Shown here: positions 1 to 12,600 of the stretch, piece by piece | Layout: the number at the start of each line of letters is the position of its first letter | Numbering within the stretch: the first letter of the stretch is position 1 | From: Zhengitettix transpicula | Lineage: Eukaryota > Arthropoda > Insecta > Orthoptera > Tetrigidae | Length of the DNA: 64,000 nt | NCBI GenBank assembly: GCA_037074705.1 | Contig: CM073593.1 | Coordinates: 12,033,001 to 12,097,000 of the forward strand | Direction: 5' to 3' | Position numbers and translations under genes: made by a program | Notes under the pieces: generated by a model | What the model was told of the DNA's origin: nothing | The model's database searches: none | What the model saw: only the letters and a program-made list of their open reading frames with translations

Positions 1-1805
1 CAAAGGTGGTCTGAACGAGAAACAATGGCCCCATCTTCCTCCCTTACGGTACTGTAGGACTGTAATTTCTGCGAAAGTCACAGAGAAAACGGACAAACCG
101 ATTACAAATAAACTTCTTTGTTCGTAACATAGAACCTTAAAAATGAGTCTAATAAAATGAGTGCGTTCGTAAACCCTTCATTTAACATTTTGGAGAGTTA
201 TTTTTCCCCTTACAGAAGCATTAAACAATTTTAAAGCAAATTGAAATAGATATGAAAAATATGAAACTTAAAAAAGGTGACTAAACAGTCATATTTGTAC
301 TTTAGTCGATTGGTGTAAAATTATAAGAAATAATAATGAAAAATCAAAAAGTTTAAGCTCAAAAAACCTTCAATCAATTCCTATAAATTGTGTTTACATT
401 TACTGAGATTTATATAATTTCTCTCTTATTCTAATTATCTTCATTTTGTACGCACCTTATAACTCCACAAAGTTAAATATCGTTAAATATCACCAATCAT
501 AATTAGTTAAATCGATAAGTTAACCGGCAGGTTTCGTTTATAAATTTAAATATATAGCCAAGAAGTACGAAAGAGTATTAAGTCCAAGAAAATTTAAAAA
601 AATATATATTATTAACATACTCCTTCATTACATGACGTTAATTTTCATTTTATGCACTCATATATACGAATTGTTTATATACTATTATTTAAATTATAAA
701 TCTTCTAATATAATCTACGACTCGCTGACGTATTTTGAAGTTTAATTTAATTTAATTAAATGATAAACGAATTGCAACAGAATTTTCCTTATTCATAAAT
801 TAAATCCTTTAGCTTCTCAATTATTTTCGTCACCCTATTTAATTACCATCACGGCATTTTATGGCAATAGCGTTAGAGAACATCGGCAATTGCCCATAAA
901 ATAATACAATCGTCGATTTTACACAACTTCCAAGCGTTTATTAAGTTGCTGACAAATGCAAAGTTTCGCTGACGTCACCAGGGAGACATTTAAAGTGGTG
1001 TATTTAAATTTATTATAATAATTATCTGTTAATAATTTCGCGTCAGAAAGTAATCTACTGAGAATATCAACAATGATTAGACTTCAACTAGAGAATTTTT
1101 CAGCTTATTGTAGCTCAGAACTCTTATCGTGAGAAATAAAATTTTAAAAACCACTTCTCGAGGAACCACTTCAACGAGTGAATTTAGGTCGAGTTCTAAA
1201 TCATCCACAAATATATTCGCTTTTGAAAATCACTACAAATGGTAAAAGGTCAGATTTTTTAAGCAAAGTAAATTATAGTATTACAAGTTATGGAAAAAAA
1301 ATCTATTTTTTACGAGACATAACAAAATCTGTTAATATGTGAGATACATTCTGGTTTAAACCATAAACAAAACGTAATACGTTAAGGAACTTTATTTCAC
1401 GATTATCATCCTTACAATTACGACGAATACGACGTTCTTCTCGCATAATGCATTATACAACGTTTGCAATTTGATAATACTTTCTACGCGTCTAACTCAA
1501 CGAACAAGCCTTACAAAACATCACTTCGCATACTGAATCATCAATTTATTTATTGACTACTAATTAAATCTGGGTTTAAGAGTAAATGCTTCTGACTTGT
1601 ATTTAATCACATAAAATATGTTTCTAGAACTATAGTTTATTAAATAATGTATACTGTTACTCCCTCAACTTTATTTTCTGAAATTAAGCATGTACTTACT
1701 ATATACTAACAAATTTAAGGGTTTTCGTGAAATTTAGAAACATTTGGACAAATATAATGTTGTCTGTTAATTTTTAACGCAGAACATCATTGATGAGTTT
1801 TTTTC
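1..1805. other. AT-rich DNA without a recognisable gene
   Basis: Both strands carry only short, stop-rich frames. There are A/T runs and small imperfect palindromes but no recognisable coding, RNA or mobile-element signature. Probably intergenic or intronic. Confidence 0.6.
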
Positions 1806-1939
1806 CAGTGTGTTTTTTACGTGAGTGAGTACTCACCAAGTCTAACTGCATGTCCTGCACGCTCCGCCGCCGCAACTGGAAGCCCAGAGTCTCGCTCCCC
1901 ACCGCCGCCTTCACTGCGTCACACACTCTCTCTCTACCT

Positions 1940-2010
1940 ACCGGTATATCTCTTTAAATATAGCAGTCTTCAGTGCAAGTTGAAACGTGCGGTACGACAC
2001 CGCAGGCGTT
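1940..2010 (+). promoter_or_regulatory. possible core promoter in a GC-richer block (weak)
   Basis: A GC-richer block (about 1815-2130) contains a TATATC at 1945 and a TCAGTG initiator-like match whose A is at 1972, about 27 bp apart. This spacing is roughly that of an insect TATA-Inr promoter. No coding exon follows: the overlapping 104-codon frame at 1821-2135 has low-complexity composition and no recognisable domain. The signal may be chance or part of an unrecognised element. Confidence 0.2.
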
Positions 2011-2135
2011 ATTTTGCTTCCATCTATATACAACATAAACTACCGCCACCGGAAACCTATCTTCGACAGAAAGTAATACGTCTCTCAATACTTGGAAATA
2101 TGGACCTAACCCCCTCCCCCCAGTCCACCAAATAA

Positions 2136-2794
2136 TAATAATTATTACTAGGTAAAGTTAACGGAAAAGGTCATTAACCCGGCCAACCCATTCTCATGGT
2201 AAAATCATTGTTCAAATACAAACCGTCTAGAGCATTAATTTTACTCTATTACAATGGAACCTAGAAAAATATATAACTTAAAACTACAATAAAATATTTG
2301 TCTCCGGTGTATACTCTTAAACGCGTTACTTATAACTCATAATTTGTTACGTTATGAAAATCTTCTGATTTATTCAATTTTTTCACTTTTTGTCCCTAAC
2401 TACATCTATATTATTGTAACATGCGTGGGGTTGGTTGACCGTTAGATGTTGATAGTTGGAAGTTGACATAAAACCTATATTGAAGGTCACTTGCTTAAAA
2501 TCAATATAGTTGTTCGGTAGCTTTCGGCAACTAATAATTCTTCAAAATACAACGATAAATTGGCATAACAAATATCTTAATTCAGTGATAAGTTAGAATA
2601 ATAATATAAATGTTTTAACATTTTTACGTACCTGACATATTTAAAGTAGAAAATCTAAAAACAATTTTTTTAAAAAATGCGTACAGTGTACTTCGTAGTT
2701 ACTAAATAAAAATGGTTAACATTTATAAAACTAAAAAAGGGAGGGGGGAATTTTCGAACACGTTAATCGGCCAATTTTTGCGACGAATAAACAT
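2136..2794. other. AT-rich DNA, nothing recognised
   Basis: No frame or structure of note was seen. Confidence 0.5.
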
Positions 2795-2970
2795 ATTTTG
2801 GAATCATTAAGATTAATAAAATGTCTCTACATGTTCTCCTTGTATAATTTCAACCCCTTTCGGCACATGAGGGAGAGGAGTTACCTAAAAATAACGCAAA
2901 AACAAGCGAAATTCGAGTCAAATCCAGGATTATGGATGTTGCTGAGTTTAATTATGACATTTAAATATTT
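2795..2970 (+). repeat. single module of the CAACCCC-TTCGGCA repeat family
   Basis: Contains TTTCAACCCCTTTCGGCA followed by a GGGAGAGGAG tract, then TAACGC, then TGCTGAGTTTAATTATGACA. The same ordered blocks recur at 4420-5150, 28863-29933 and, on the other strand, 12059-12600. This is a dispersed, partly tandem non-coding repeat; its class is unknown. It is followed by a 14-base G run (3008-3021). Confidence 0.6.
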
Positions 2971-3021
2971 GTTTAATACACAGGAGAGAGGATGGCCGAC
3001 GCGCGGCGGGGGGGGGGGGGG

Positions 3022-4400
3022 TTGTTGGAATGGTCATGTTTGTGGCTTATATTTGTAGTACTATAAACCATCGCGGACTGACACGGTATCGTTAATTCAT
3101 AGTACAAAACCTTATGTCTCCCAAATAGTTGCAAATCAGAGGCTTGAAACAACGACTTTGTGACTGGAGGAACACCGACGCTAACGCCGGTGCCATTTCC
3201 TAAAGGCAACCGTAGACCAGCGACAATGCAATGCAACGGAATTTATTTACAGTATTTAGAAGCATCATGATAGAGGCTCAAATACTTACTACTTATGCTA
3301 AAGGAAATGAATTAATTCATAAATCTCTATTATTTTTTTGTATTAATGATTATTAATCGCAGAACTTCACAACTAATAATTTGAACTTTTATTTCATTTT
3401 CCATTTTATGTTAAGGTAAAATATTCTTAATCATACAAATAAATTACTACCCTATTGAAAATAATTTTTCTGACTAATCATCTATGTTATTCAATCATTC
3501 GCTGAATTCTTGTTATTTAACTGAGATTTATTGACAGATAAAACCTGAAATGACCTATTACAAGAAAGATGATATCAAATGGACGCTGAAAGTTCTAACT
3601 CACATTATTATAATAATACAGAAAGTCGGTGTTCTACAGGTACAAATGATGCATTAAGATTATATAAATTATATAAAATTCCAAATTAGAGATGAGTAGG
3701 AGAAAATGATTCGATAGTAATTATGTAGGTAAAATAATTTAGACCTGTTAAAAATGCCGTAGTCAACGTCATCAGCCCAACGTATCGCAGATTTCCCGTA
3801 TTCCAATACCGGTACGGGTATGGACTTTTTTTTACTAATCACTCCCCCAATTTTGGGGTTAAGTAAAGTGCTGACAATTAAGTCCCATAAAAAGTTACTG
3901 ATCCTCGATGGCAACAATAAAAAGCGTAAATACTATGGAGTGCGGAACAGCGAGAGGGAGAGGGAGAGAGAGAGAAAGGAAAGCAGATGGAAATTAAACG
4001 ACCCTAGAGCCCGATTACGGATGTTACGCCATGGGAAGGAATGAAAGGAAACTGCTAAGGTGCGGCCCGACTTGCAATAACGTACCGTAACGCAACACCG
4101 AAGTGTAACGAAACATCGTGACAGGTCACTGTCCTTACATGGAATAGATCATCGACGCGTGACATACCTGCTTAAAGAGAATACAAATGAAATACAAATG
4201 TGTCACATGTAATTATGTACTCGAACAAAACAATGGCAGTCAATTAATTTTAGATTAAAAACATGAAGCAGTTAGCGGACTCTAAAAAATATTTTCCAGA
4301 ATGTCGCTGACAGACTTTGAATTTTTTTTTGTATTATTAAGCATTTAATATATATTTGCGTCGAATAATTATTAATCGGGGTTAATGAGATTGTTAGAGT
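3022..4400. other. gene-free interval with an AG-rich tract
   Basis: No recognisable gene. A purine (AG/AGGG) simple tract lies at 3952-3979. Short frames on both strands across it show no domain. Confidence 0.5.
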
Positions 4401-4419
4401 ATTTTCAATCTTCTTCGTG

Positions 4420-5150
4420 AATCATTTCAACCCCTTTCGGCATGAGCAGGGAGGACCCTTACGGGTGGGGGTAAAAGTAACGCGAGGACAGCCGAGATTA
4501 TTCTCTAATTAGGTTGACTGACGGTTGGGTTATAGTTCAGCTCCTAGGGGTGGGGATGGACAAAAGTTCCGAGCGAAATATTAAAACCAACCACTTATAG
4601 ATATGTTACTTACGATCTAAAAACAATCTGTGTTCGGATAAAAGAAACGAGCGCCTATAGGGGTCGGGGTGGAGGGGGAGGCACTTTTAAAACGTTTTAA
4701 ATCGGCAATTATTAGTATCAAATGTAAAGTTTTCGGGGTCGCAGAGTTTGAAAGTGTCATTCCCAATGTTTTAATGGAAAATTTCAACACTTAATGATAA
4801 TGAAGAGGAGAAACCGTAGGGATGGAGATCGGACAGGGCTTTAGATAAAAATAATGAAGAAACTACCGAGCAAGGTGTCTATCCCTTCGCTGGGTTTAAT
4901 TCTGAATTTCGGGTTTGATTGTAGTTCAGCCGATAGGTGATGGGGTAGGGGAAGATGTGAAGAAATGGCCGTTACATAATTATCCTACGAAAACACGCAA
5001 TTATTTGTGCCGAATTGAGGGTTATGGAAGTCACTGAGTTTAATTCCGACAATTAAGATTAAGTTGTAGATCAACCCTTAGGTGTGCGGGTGAAAGGGAG
5101 TCAAACAAAGTTCTGCGTCTTAAACGCGTGGAGAAATTTCACCAAACATT
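4420..5150 (+). repeat. tandem degenerate modules of the CAACCCC repeat family
   Basis: Several diverged modules in a row. Each has a TTCAACCCC- or GTTCAGC-like start, a G-rich GGGTGGGGG segment, an ATAATTA/TAACGCG segment and TGAGTTTAATT. Modules at about 4425, 4530, 4660, 4800, 4920 and 5030 are recognisable. No coding capacity was seen. Confidence 0.55.
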
Positions 5151-5297
5151 GTCCACATGTTACATATTATCGATGAGCAAACATGGGATAGGTTAAATAC
5201 ATATAAGGGTGGGAGTGAAACCATTTTGTACTCTTAACCCGCGGTTACAGTTGACAATGTTGACAATAAATGTTCTAGTATTCTTCTCAAAGTTGTC

Positions 5298-6305
5298 GCC
5301 TGCGTGGTCTATTCTCTCGCAGGCAGTACCTGCGAGGGGTATTCTCTCGCAGGCAGAACCTTGTAGGAGATACACGAAACGGATACCTTTGAAGATGCCT
5401 TTTCCTTAAGGTTCCCACACGCCGAGGCACCTCGGTCTGTTTTGAGAGGTGTATGTTCCGGGGTCGCAGACCTTTGGCATACGGCAAGAGTTGACCGCTA
5501 TTCCTATTGGAATAGACGGCCAGCTGCCTCCTAAACTGGCCAAGGCATGGCGAGGGGTAAGCTGCGTCCCCACAGCAAACCCCTCTCCCGTCATCGGAAG
5601 GGCGTGGGACAAGTACCAAATGCCCGACCTACCCGATGCAGGTTTTTCTAAGGTTTTCCCTGCATTTCTTTAGGCGAATGCCGGGTAGGATCCTTAAAAT
5701 ATAGCCCAAGGGCCATAGTTAACCCTTGGCTACCTTCCTCTACCCTTCCGCATCCCCCCTTTCAAATCCCTTCCTATGCTATTAAAGGGGAGTTGCTCAA
5801 TGTGGATCACCCTCATGTAGCCTGTTGCCCTAAAAAAAAAAGATGCCTTTTCCTCTCCGATTTTGAACTAAGGTTCCCACAAGCCGAGGCACCTCGACCT
5901 GTTTTGAGAGGTGTATGTTCCGGGGTCACACATTTGGCATCCGGTAAGAGTTGTTCGCTGTTCCCATTGGAACAGTCTGCCAGCTGTCTCCTAAACTGGT
6001 CGAGATACGGAGAAGGGAATGCTGCGTCCCCACAGAAAACTCTTCTCCCGCTATCGGAAGGGCGTGGGACAAGTACCCAAAGCCCGACGTACCTGATGCA
6101 GGGTTTTCTAGGGTTTTCCCTGCATTACTTTTAGGCGAATGCCGGGTAGGATCCTTAAACTATAGCCCGAGGGCCCTACTTAACCCTTGGCTACCTTCCT
6201 CTACCCTTCCGCATCCCCCCTTTCAAATACCTTTCTGTGCTATTAAAGGGGAGTTGCCACTATGTGGATTACCCTCATGTAACCTGTTACCCTAAAAAAA
6301 ATCAA
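5298..6305 (+). mobile_element. SINE-like retroposon, tandem dimer flanked by one target-site duplication
   Basis: Two copies of the family lie head to tail. Copy 1 (5298-about 5838) starts with two 30-bp units (5301-5330, 5331-5360), continues through the conserved body (GAGGTGTATGTTCCGGGGTC, GGAAGGGCGTGGGACAAGTA, GCCGGGTAGGATCCTTAAA, CCTTTCAAATCC) and ends in about ten As after GCCCT. Copy 2 starts directly in the body (GATGCCTTTTCCTCTCC) and ends in an A-rich tail at about 6300. AAAGTTGTC occurs immediately before (5289-5297) and after (6306-6314) the pair, so the dimer seems to have integrated as one unit. Short frames inside it recur in other copies but have no recognised domain. Confidence 0.8.
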
Positions 6306-6314
6306 AAAGTTGTC

Positions 6315-6774
6315 AACATTTTCCACCGACTATTGGCAATGTTTAACATTTATTGGGAACAATTTTGACGGGTCTTGTTGACAACAGTGTTGGTGACAAA
6401 AATGTTGACATCATTTGGTATATTTGCGCCTTAAAGTTGAGATTAGTGTCGAATATAAATAAATACCCGGGTAATGCCAATCACAAATAGTTATAACAGT
6501 GTTCAGTTCAAGTACACTACTAGAAAATAAAATATAATTATTTCGTTTTGTGACAGAATTTGTCACACGGTCCAATCGAAACATAGACAACGCCGATGCG
6601 TATCAATATTATGATATGACGAAAACGAGAAGCAATGGATCACTCCGACGTTATGTTACGATGACTGAGTACAGTTTTAGTAATGGTGGGTGCAAGCTCA
6701 CGTGCAATTGAATTACTTACCTCCCATAAAGAGGGTGTTAAAAAAGGAATGTTCAATCTGATACGAGAAAAGAA
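6315..6774. other. unique-looking DNA between two retroposon insertions
   Basis: Contains several TGTTGACA/GTTGACAA-type short repeats (about 6318-6410) but no gene. Confidence 0.45.
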
Positions 6775-7225
6775 AGTGCAGACAGGTAGATAGGGTAATC
6801 CACATGGAGGAAACTGCCCTCTTATAGCATAGGAAAAATACTGAAAGAGGGGATGCGCGAAAAGGTAGAGCAAGGTAACCAAAGGTTAACTAGGGCCCCC
6901 GGGCTATAGTTTAAGGATCATACCCGGCATTCACCTAAAAGTGATGAAGGAAAACTAGAAAAACCTGCATCAGGTAGGTCGGGCATTGGGTACTTGTCCC
7001 ACGCTCTTTCGATGGTGGGAGAGGGGTTTACTCCGTACCTTGGCCAGTTAAGGAGGCAGCTGGTCGACTATTCCATTAGGAATAGCAAAGAACTCTTACC
7101 GTACCCAAGGTCTGTGACCCCGGAAGATACACGTCTCAAAACAGGCCGAGGTGCCTCGGCATGTGGGAACCTTATTTTAAAAAAGAAAGAGGAAAAGGCA
7201 CCCCCAAAGGAAGTCTCTTCCAGAG
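6775..7225 (-). mobile_element. SINE-like retroposon copy (minus strand)
   Basis: Reverse-complement copy of the family. GTGGATTACCC at its 3' side, the GGTCGGGCATTGGGTACTTG core, and CCGAGGCACCTCGGCC-type sequence near its 5' side are visible. The 3' end is diverged, lacks a clear A tail and ends near GTGCAGACAGG. The body from 6890 to 7200 aligns well with the other copies. No target duplication was found. Together with the dimer at 5298-6305 it forms an inverted arrangement with a spacer of about 470 bp. Confidence 0.75.
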
Positions 7226-8300
7226 CTCTCTGGGATGAACAAATATGATTGAGACAAAAACAAATATATGTTGTTAAATAACCTTGAGTTGAAAACTTAT
7301 ATTGTGTGAGTGTTGAGTATACACGGTGTATTTTGGAGTTAAAAAAGTGTTTTACAGTACTTAATTGTTACGATTAATATTACATTATGATAAATGCTCA
7401 AAACGAGTACCATTAACCTGAGCGCAGATAAGTATCGACGAAATAACGAGTCCTGCATATGTTTTTGTCTCCATAATCATATCTATCAGTTTGGGCATTG
7501 AATCTTTGAACACACTATATAAGGTCATCGTTGGATAATTTTCCCTAGATTTCTGCAGTTGTTCAGGCCTTTTGGTTGATGACATCAATTATATAACTTT
7601 CGCAAAATTTCACGAGGTAAACAATTTCACGTATGGTTTTCAAAGTCAGTCACATTCCGTTATTGTTCTTATATAGGGAAAAGTGAGGATTTCCATTTAC
7701 TGAGGTAAGGCGGTAATAACAGCTATACGTTGTGATATGTAAAAGAACCGTTTCTTCATTCAGATCATTAGATCCTCAGATCCATCGCCCGATTTTATCA
7801 ACCACTATTTAAAAATACTTTTCATTCTCACCATTTGGCGTCGAGTGATTGACAGCTAATTCTGATGAGTTTATCGCACTGAGTAACCTCAGCCAGGGTC
7901 ACATCCATCCTCACGAAGACAAGCTGAGACTTGCCCAAGGACTTGATACGTCATTACCTCTGTTTCATCCCATTGGGCGTTGACCGCTTCAAATGGCGTC
8001 ATTCCGTTACCACACCTTTACATCACCCACAGCATCCCTATCATCAGTGCTAATATTAAAAACGTTTTCTTTTTAACGACCCAAATCATTAGGACCATTG
8101 TAGCTTTAAAAATATTTAAATTTTGCTATATATAAATTTTGTACGCAAAAGGTTTCATTTATACTATTTAGTTATTAGGGACGGTCTTATGTAGAGGAAT
8201 TAATGTTTTATAAACTTTTATCAGTCGTGTTGGGTTGATCAGTATCTCCGTACCAACCATTTCAATTCAAATTTTCAATTCCAACAATTATATTTCTAAC
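7226..8300. other. gene-free interval
   Basis: A 67-codon minus-strand frame (7385-7588) has unbiased composition but no motif I recognise, and no flanking splice pattern supports it. Nothing else was recognised. Confidence 0.45.
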
Positions 8301-9060
8301 TAGCTGGGAGCCCGGCGTTGTCCGTGTAATTATTTATATAAACCAGAAAAGTATTTAATTCTATATTAATCTTTAGTCAATAAATGATTTTACTTACGTA
8401 TGCAGAAAGAGTGGTAATTTCATCAACACTCCATCCCCGGTACTATAAAATATATTGAATTATATTGCATCAAACATATCTCTGAATTTATTCCCTAATA
8501 ACTCATTGTGTACTGCAGGATATAATTGTCCCTCAGTCTTCAGATATTACCAATTATTAAATTGATTAAATTGTTTGATAAATTCACAATGTAAACAAAT
8601 GGTCGCCATATTGGAGTCACTTAATATGGCACGAAAATTAACTTACGAATACTTTACGATCCATGCGGAAATTGTATTGTTTTATTATTATTATTCCATG
8701 GAGAATTACTGGATAAAATTATAATTTTATCCAATGGAAATATTTCTGCTTTATTGCATTACGGAAAAAGAAACTATTTGCTTTGTTCGTCGCGTAGTAA
8801 CGTCTCTCTTTGTCTAGTGACGTCATGATCTCTTGACGCGCATTAATTTAACAGAAAATTATCAATTTTATCAATTATAATTCTTTACACCTTTATGCTA
8901 CAGGTTTATCATCCCCACAGTACCGGTTCTCGATTTTGGCAGAATACGTATACCAATTTTTGTTGCATTCTGTCCACGCGATAAAATTTGTATAAAGAAC
9001 AACGTAAATACATACATACATACATACAAATATACATCCTTTTTTATTATATAGATCTAC
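8301..9060 (+). repeat. degenerate repeat beginning CTAGCTGGGAGCCCGGCGTTG-like, with a TACA tract near its end
   Basis: The left edge has the phrase AGCCCGGCGTTGTCCGTGT, and the right part has (TACA)n at about 9010-9030 followed by TTATTATATAGAT. This start/end pairing resembles a class of non-coding repeats I know from animal genomes, but I cannot name the family. A 22-bp perfect palindrome, GGATAAAATTA with its complement, lies at about 8712-8733. Confidence 0.35.
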
Positions 9061-9218
9061 ATGTTAAAACGTTAATTGTTTTTATCCTGATTCAACGGTA
9101 TAAACACACACACAAAAAAATAATTTTTATATTTCTACTTCCTCGTGTTATATATTATCCATGTATTTCATTAAATATAAATTTTTCAATGTTGTAAAAT
9201 AATCACATGAATTTATAC

Positions 9219-9608
9219 ATATTTGGGGCGAAATTCGGATACGGCTCTTAGTCGTAACAAGAGCTTAAGGGGCTACAAGCTGGTTGCGATGACGTCACTC
9301 TGACACAGAATACGTGCATTATTATGAATAATTGTTCCTTCATTAAACACTTAAGAATCACGTCTCATAACTTAAAGAAGATTTTTCAAAGCTTTTAAGT
9401 GTTTAATGAAAGGAAACAATATTTGTAATAGGGCATGTATTCTGTATCAATGTGACGTCACGTTTGGAACTTAAAATGGCCGTATCTCCCACAATTATCT
9501 ATGCTTACAACAAAAAAATTGTAATTTTTTCTGAAAGACTCATTTACTCGTGGAAATATTATGAATTTTTGTTTAGACTAGTTTCCTGATCCGAATTGTT
9601 CCCCATAT
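9219..9608. mobile_element. foldback / MITE-like element with nested inverted repeats
   Basis: The outer termini are inverted copies: 9219-9240 (GGGGCGAAATTCGGAT) and 9589-9608 (ATCCGAATTGTTCCCC). Inside, 9290-9354 and 9395-9460 form a long inverted repeat of about 65 nt with a 40-nt loop. The inner arms begin and end with TGACGTCA and share CATTAAACACTTAA. A further pair, GATACGGC (9236) and GCCGTATC (about 9479), lies between the two sets of arms. There is no coding capacity. Target duplication is unclear. Confidence 0.7.
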
Positions 9609-10349
9609 TAGTATTAATATTTCCATTCTTCAGCTCAAGTTAAAATTTAATAAGTGAACTGTATTTTTTGATCCAGACGTGTTTCTGTTTAAGTTAGATG
9701 ACAAGCAATGAAGGCATAATTTTGACCAATTAAATGAGACATAAATGGTAATTGTTTCAAATTTTCCTATCAAAATGATAAAATTCAGGTGAAGTTACCA
9801 CTTAGTAAATTTTATAACGGTTTTCTCTATTTTTATATTGTATCTAGTTTCTAAATTATTATAAAATATGAACGTACCTCCAAACGTTGAGTTACAGTCC
9901 TGAAACATTAGAGAACACACACATACAGAATGAGAAAATCCCAACTCTTCTCGCTAACAAATTCTCATTAAAGCTGATACTTACATCACTTTAAATCACA
10001 AGAAAGATATTACACTTCATTTCAGAGATAAGTTCCGTCGAGAAGCTGAAATGACTGATGTCAGCGTTTGGAAATTTTTTATCTGTAGATATTTTTACCT
10101 CTCAAATATAATAGAAGGTTTTATTTAATCGAAATTTTGTGTGTGTATAATGTTTACCTAATTTAATTTTGGGAAAATCAATACTCCTCATCAAAGATCC
10201 GTGCATGTTATTGATTACATTTATCATTCAATACTATTATTTTATTTTTTCAGCTGAATGCTTTGATCCAATCGTCTTTACTAACTGGTGAATCACATGT
10301 ATATATTTTACGAACACGTACACAATATGGATGTATTTTTGGCAATTAA
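9609..10349. other. gene-free AT-rich interval
   Basis: No recognisable structure or gene. Confidence 0.5.
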
Positions 10350-10775
10350 AAATGGATTTTTTAAACTAGGTCATGCGTTGGAAAGAGAATTGAATTCTCT
10401 AAAACTGTATTGTACGTGAAATTAGTTTACTGCCAACTGTTTTGGAGATATCTGAACTAGAAATATGAAAAACTGCATTCTCTTCGAAAATGACGTAAAA
10501 TGCCGTAAATTTTACGTAAGAATTATACCTCATTGTTCGAACCAATTTCGTAATAGAATACACCATTCAATACATAATTTAATGCTGTACAATTTATTGC
10601 TGAACATTATTTTTAATGCTTCATGCTTTTTCTATTATCCAAAAAACTAAAAAAAAAGAGGTACAAAATTTCGTGGTTTACAACCCCACAGAAAGTTTTA
10701 CCGAGGCCTTTCTAATGGAAAAACTTGGTTTTTCATTAATGGCCATGACATATACAAGTTGAAAAAAAATCTTTT
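10350..10775 (+). repeat. dispersed repeat, segments A (10350-10620) and B (10640-10775)
   Basis: Segment A (GGTCATGCGTTGGAAAGAGA, CTAGAAATATGAAAAACTG, ACACCATTCAATACATAA) matches the reverse complement of 55885-56145. Segment B (TCGTGGTTTACA, ACCGAGGCCTTTCTAATGG) matches 56440-56575 in the same orientation. Identity is moderate, so the copies are old. A 61-codon frame through A is not conserved in the second copy. Confidence 0.6.
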
Positions 10776-12058
10776 GGTCGGGTAGTCTCTTTTTTGGGCA
10801 TAGCTACTGTGCTAAACTAACTCCTTGGCTCGACAGCTCATGAAGGGCCTTGACCAACGGAGACGGCTCCCAGACTGTCATCTTACATGACACATTATGG
10901 ATTTAGGAGTGACATCTGGTCAGAGTGTCGATTCTCCCACAGCCTTAAAGCTACTCGGCTACTGATTAAAATAAAAAAAAACCTGTGAGATTGTATTCCT
11001 TCCTTTCGACATGAAGATTTGCGATCAGAAATCAAAAATGATAAGGCCGGGAACTGTGCGTATAGATTTTGTTTAAAACACAGCGTGTGATAGCTGTGAC
11101 TATGGTAACAATTTATTTTTTAAATCGTTTCTGATGCAGAAGTATTAAGCCTTTAACCTATTTTCTTTTTAAAAAAAACTTAAATAAATATTACTTTACA
11201 AATCTATTCTCTTTAAATATCTTTTTTCTTATGTCAGAAGATTCAAACAGCTTCGGAATAATCTGATAATTTGTATTAGTTTTTTATATTTACCGGTAAA
11301 CTGCATGTTTCAAAAGTACAATTTATGCACATGCAAGAATTTTTGTTCAGATTTGTTTGCAATTTTATAAACCTCTACCGACTAAGACTCCGTTTATTCT
11401 CAGCAGCAACTCTTGACTTTTAGAGAATCTAGTATGTGAAAGTTGTCTGGTAACACAGTCACGGCCTAGATGCTGCAGTTTCTCTTGTCTAGTTCCTGCT
11501 GACCTCCAAGCGAGTTCTCTTTAGCAAAGCAACTTTGTACACAATACGTTTGAAGATGTTAAAACACATGACTTATTAATCAATTTGATACAGTCCAAGT
11601 TATCGTCTGTAAGACAATAACTGAAGAAATTAACGACCCGTAAAACAGACAAAAAAATTAATATTGAATGAACATTTAATTTGTAAAATGTGTAAAGTTT
11701 TCGATCAAGTGTTGTGATTTTTGTCAAAATTATCGCCAGACTGAAGAGAAAAAGTGAAAGTTACAACGCATTACAAAAAACGTGAATACAATAATTAATA
11801 AAGCTTATTTAATAAACCATCATAAATACAGTTTAAATGAAAATTGTCCTGTTTGACATTTAAAGAAAATTTGTTGTACTTAATATGTAACATTTCTGAG
11901 GCATTTTATTAAAATTAGCTTCCTTATCTGCAATAATAGTATTATCAAAATTGAGGTGATTATGAACGTGGAATTTTATTCTGTAACTATATGAGTGCCT
12001 GGCTTTGAACGTCGTAAGTAAACTCGGCATCACGCATAACCCCAAATTTGACACCGAT
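10776..12058. other. gene-free interval
   Basis: Short frames only; no domain, RNA or repeat recognised. Part may continue the dispersed repeat to its left. Confidence 0.45.
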
Positions 12059-12600
12059 CTCGGTTGTTTCTGCGTTATTAACGCCCCTCCACTACCATCC
12101 CTAAGGGTACTCCCCTCCCATTCCGAAAATGGTTGAAATTATAAACAAAAATATCTGGAGATACGCCATATATCTCATTGACCTCGATAATTTTATTCAG
12201 ATGAACATGTTTGCCGTTTTGACATGTTTGAAAATTTCCATCCCTGTTCATCCCACTCACAGAGGGTTAAACGGTACGTTGAATTTCATAATTAAACTAT
12301 CCCAAAATCCAGAGCGCTGGATTTGACTCCAATCTTGGTTGTTTTCACGTTTTATTTGTGTAACGCCTCTCTACCCCTACCCCTAAGGGTGCTCACATCA
12401 TATGCCGAAAGGGGTTGAAATTATACACAAACAACATCCGGATAAATACCATCAAGGTCATTGACCCAGAAAAATATTTTAGTCGTGCATTCGATGTTAT
12501 AGTATACATAGCTAACGAGATACGTCGTGAAAATTTTTTGCTTTGTTTTTCGATTACGGTTTGATGGAGACCAAAAAATTTTTGCAATCGTCTCATAAAG
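12059..12600 (-). repeat. two tandem modules of the CAACCCC repeat family (minus strand)
   Basis: Two units about 280 bp apart share the order TTGTTT-CACGTT, TAACGCCYCTC, CCCTAAGGGT, CCGAAARGGGTTGAAATTAT and AYATCYGGA. They are the reverse complement of the modules seen at 2795 and 4420. Short frames within them are by-products. Confidence 0.6.

Noticed and set aside
1821..2135. A 104-codon protein
   Set aside because: Composition is Ser/Pro/Arg biased from a GC-rich patch, with no domain and no supporting splice or start context.
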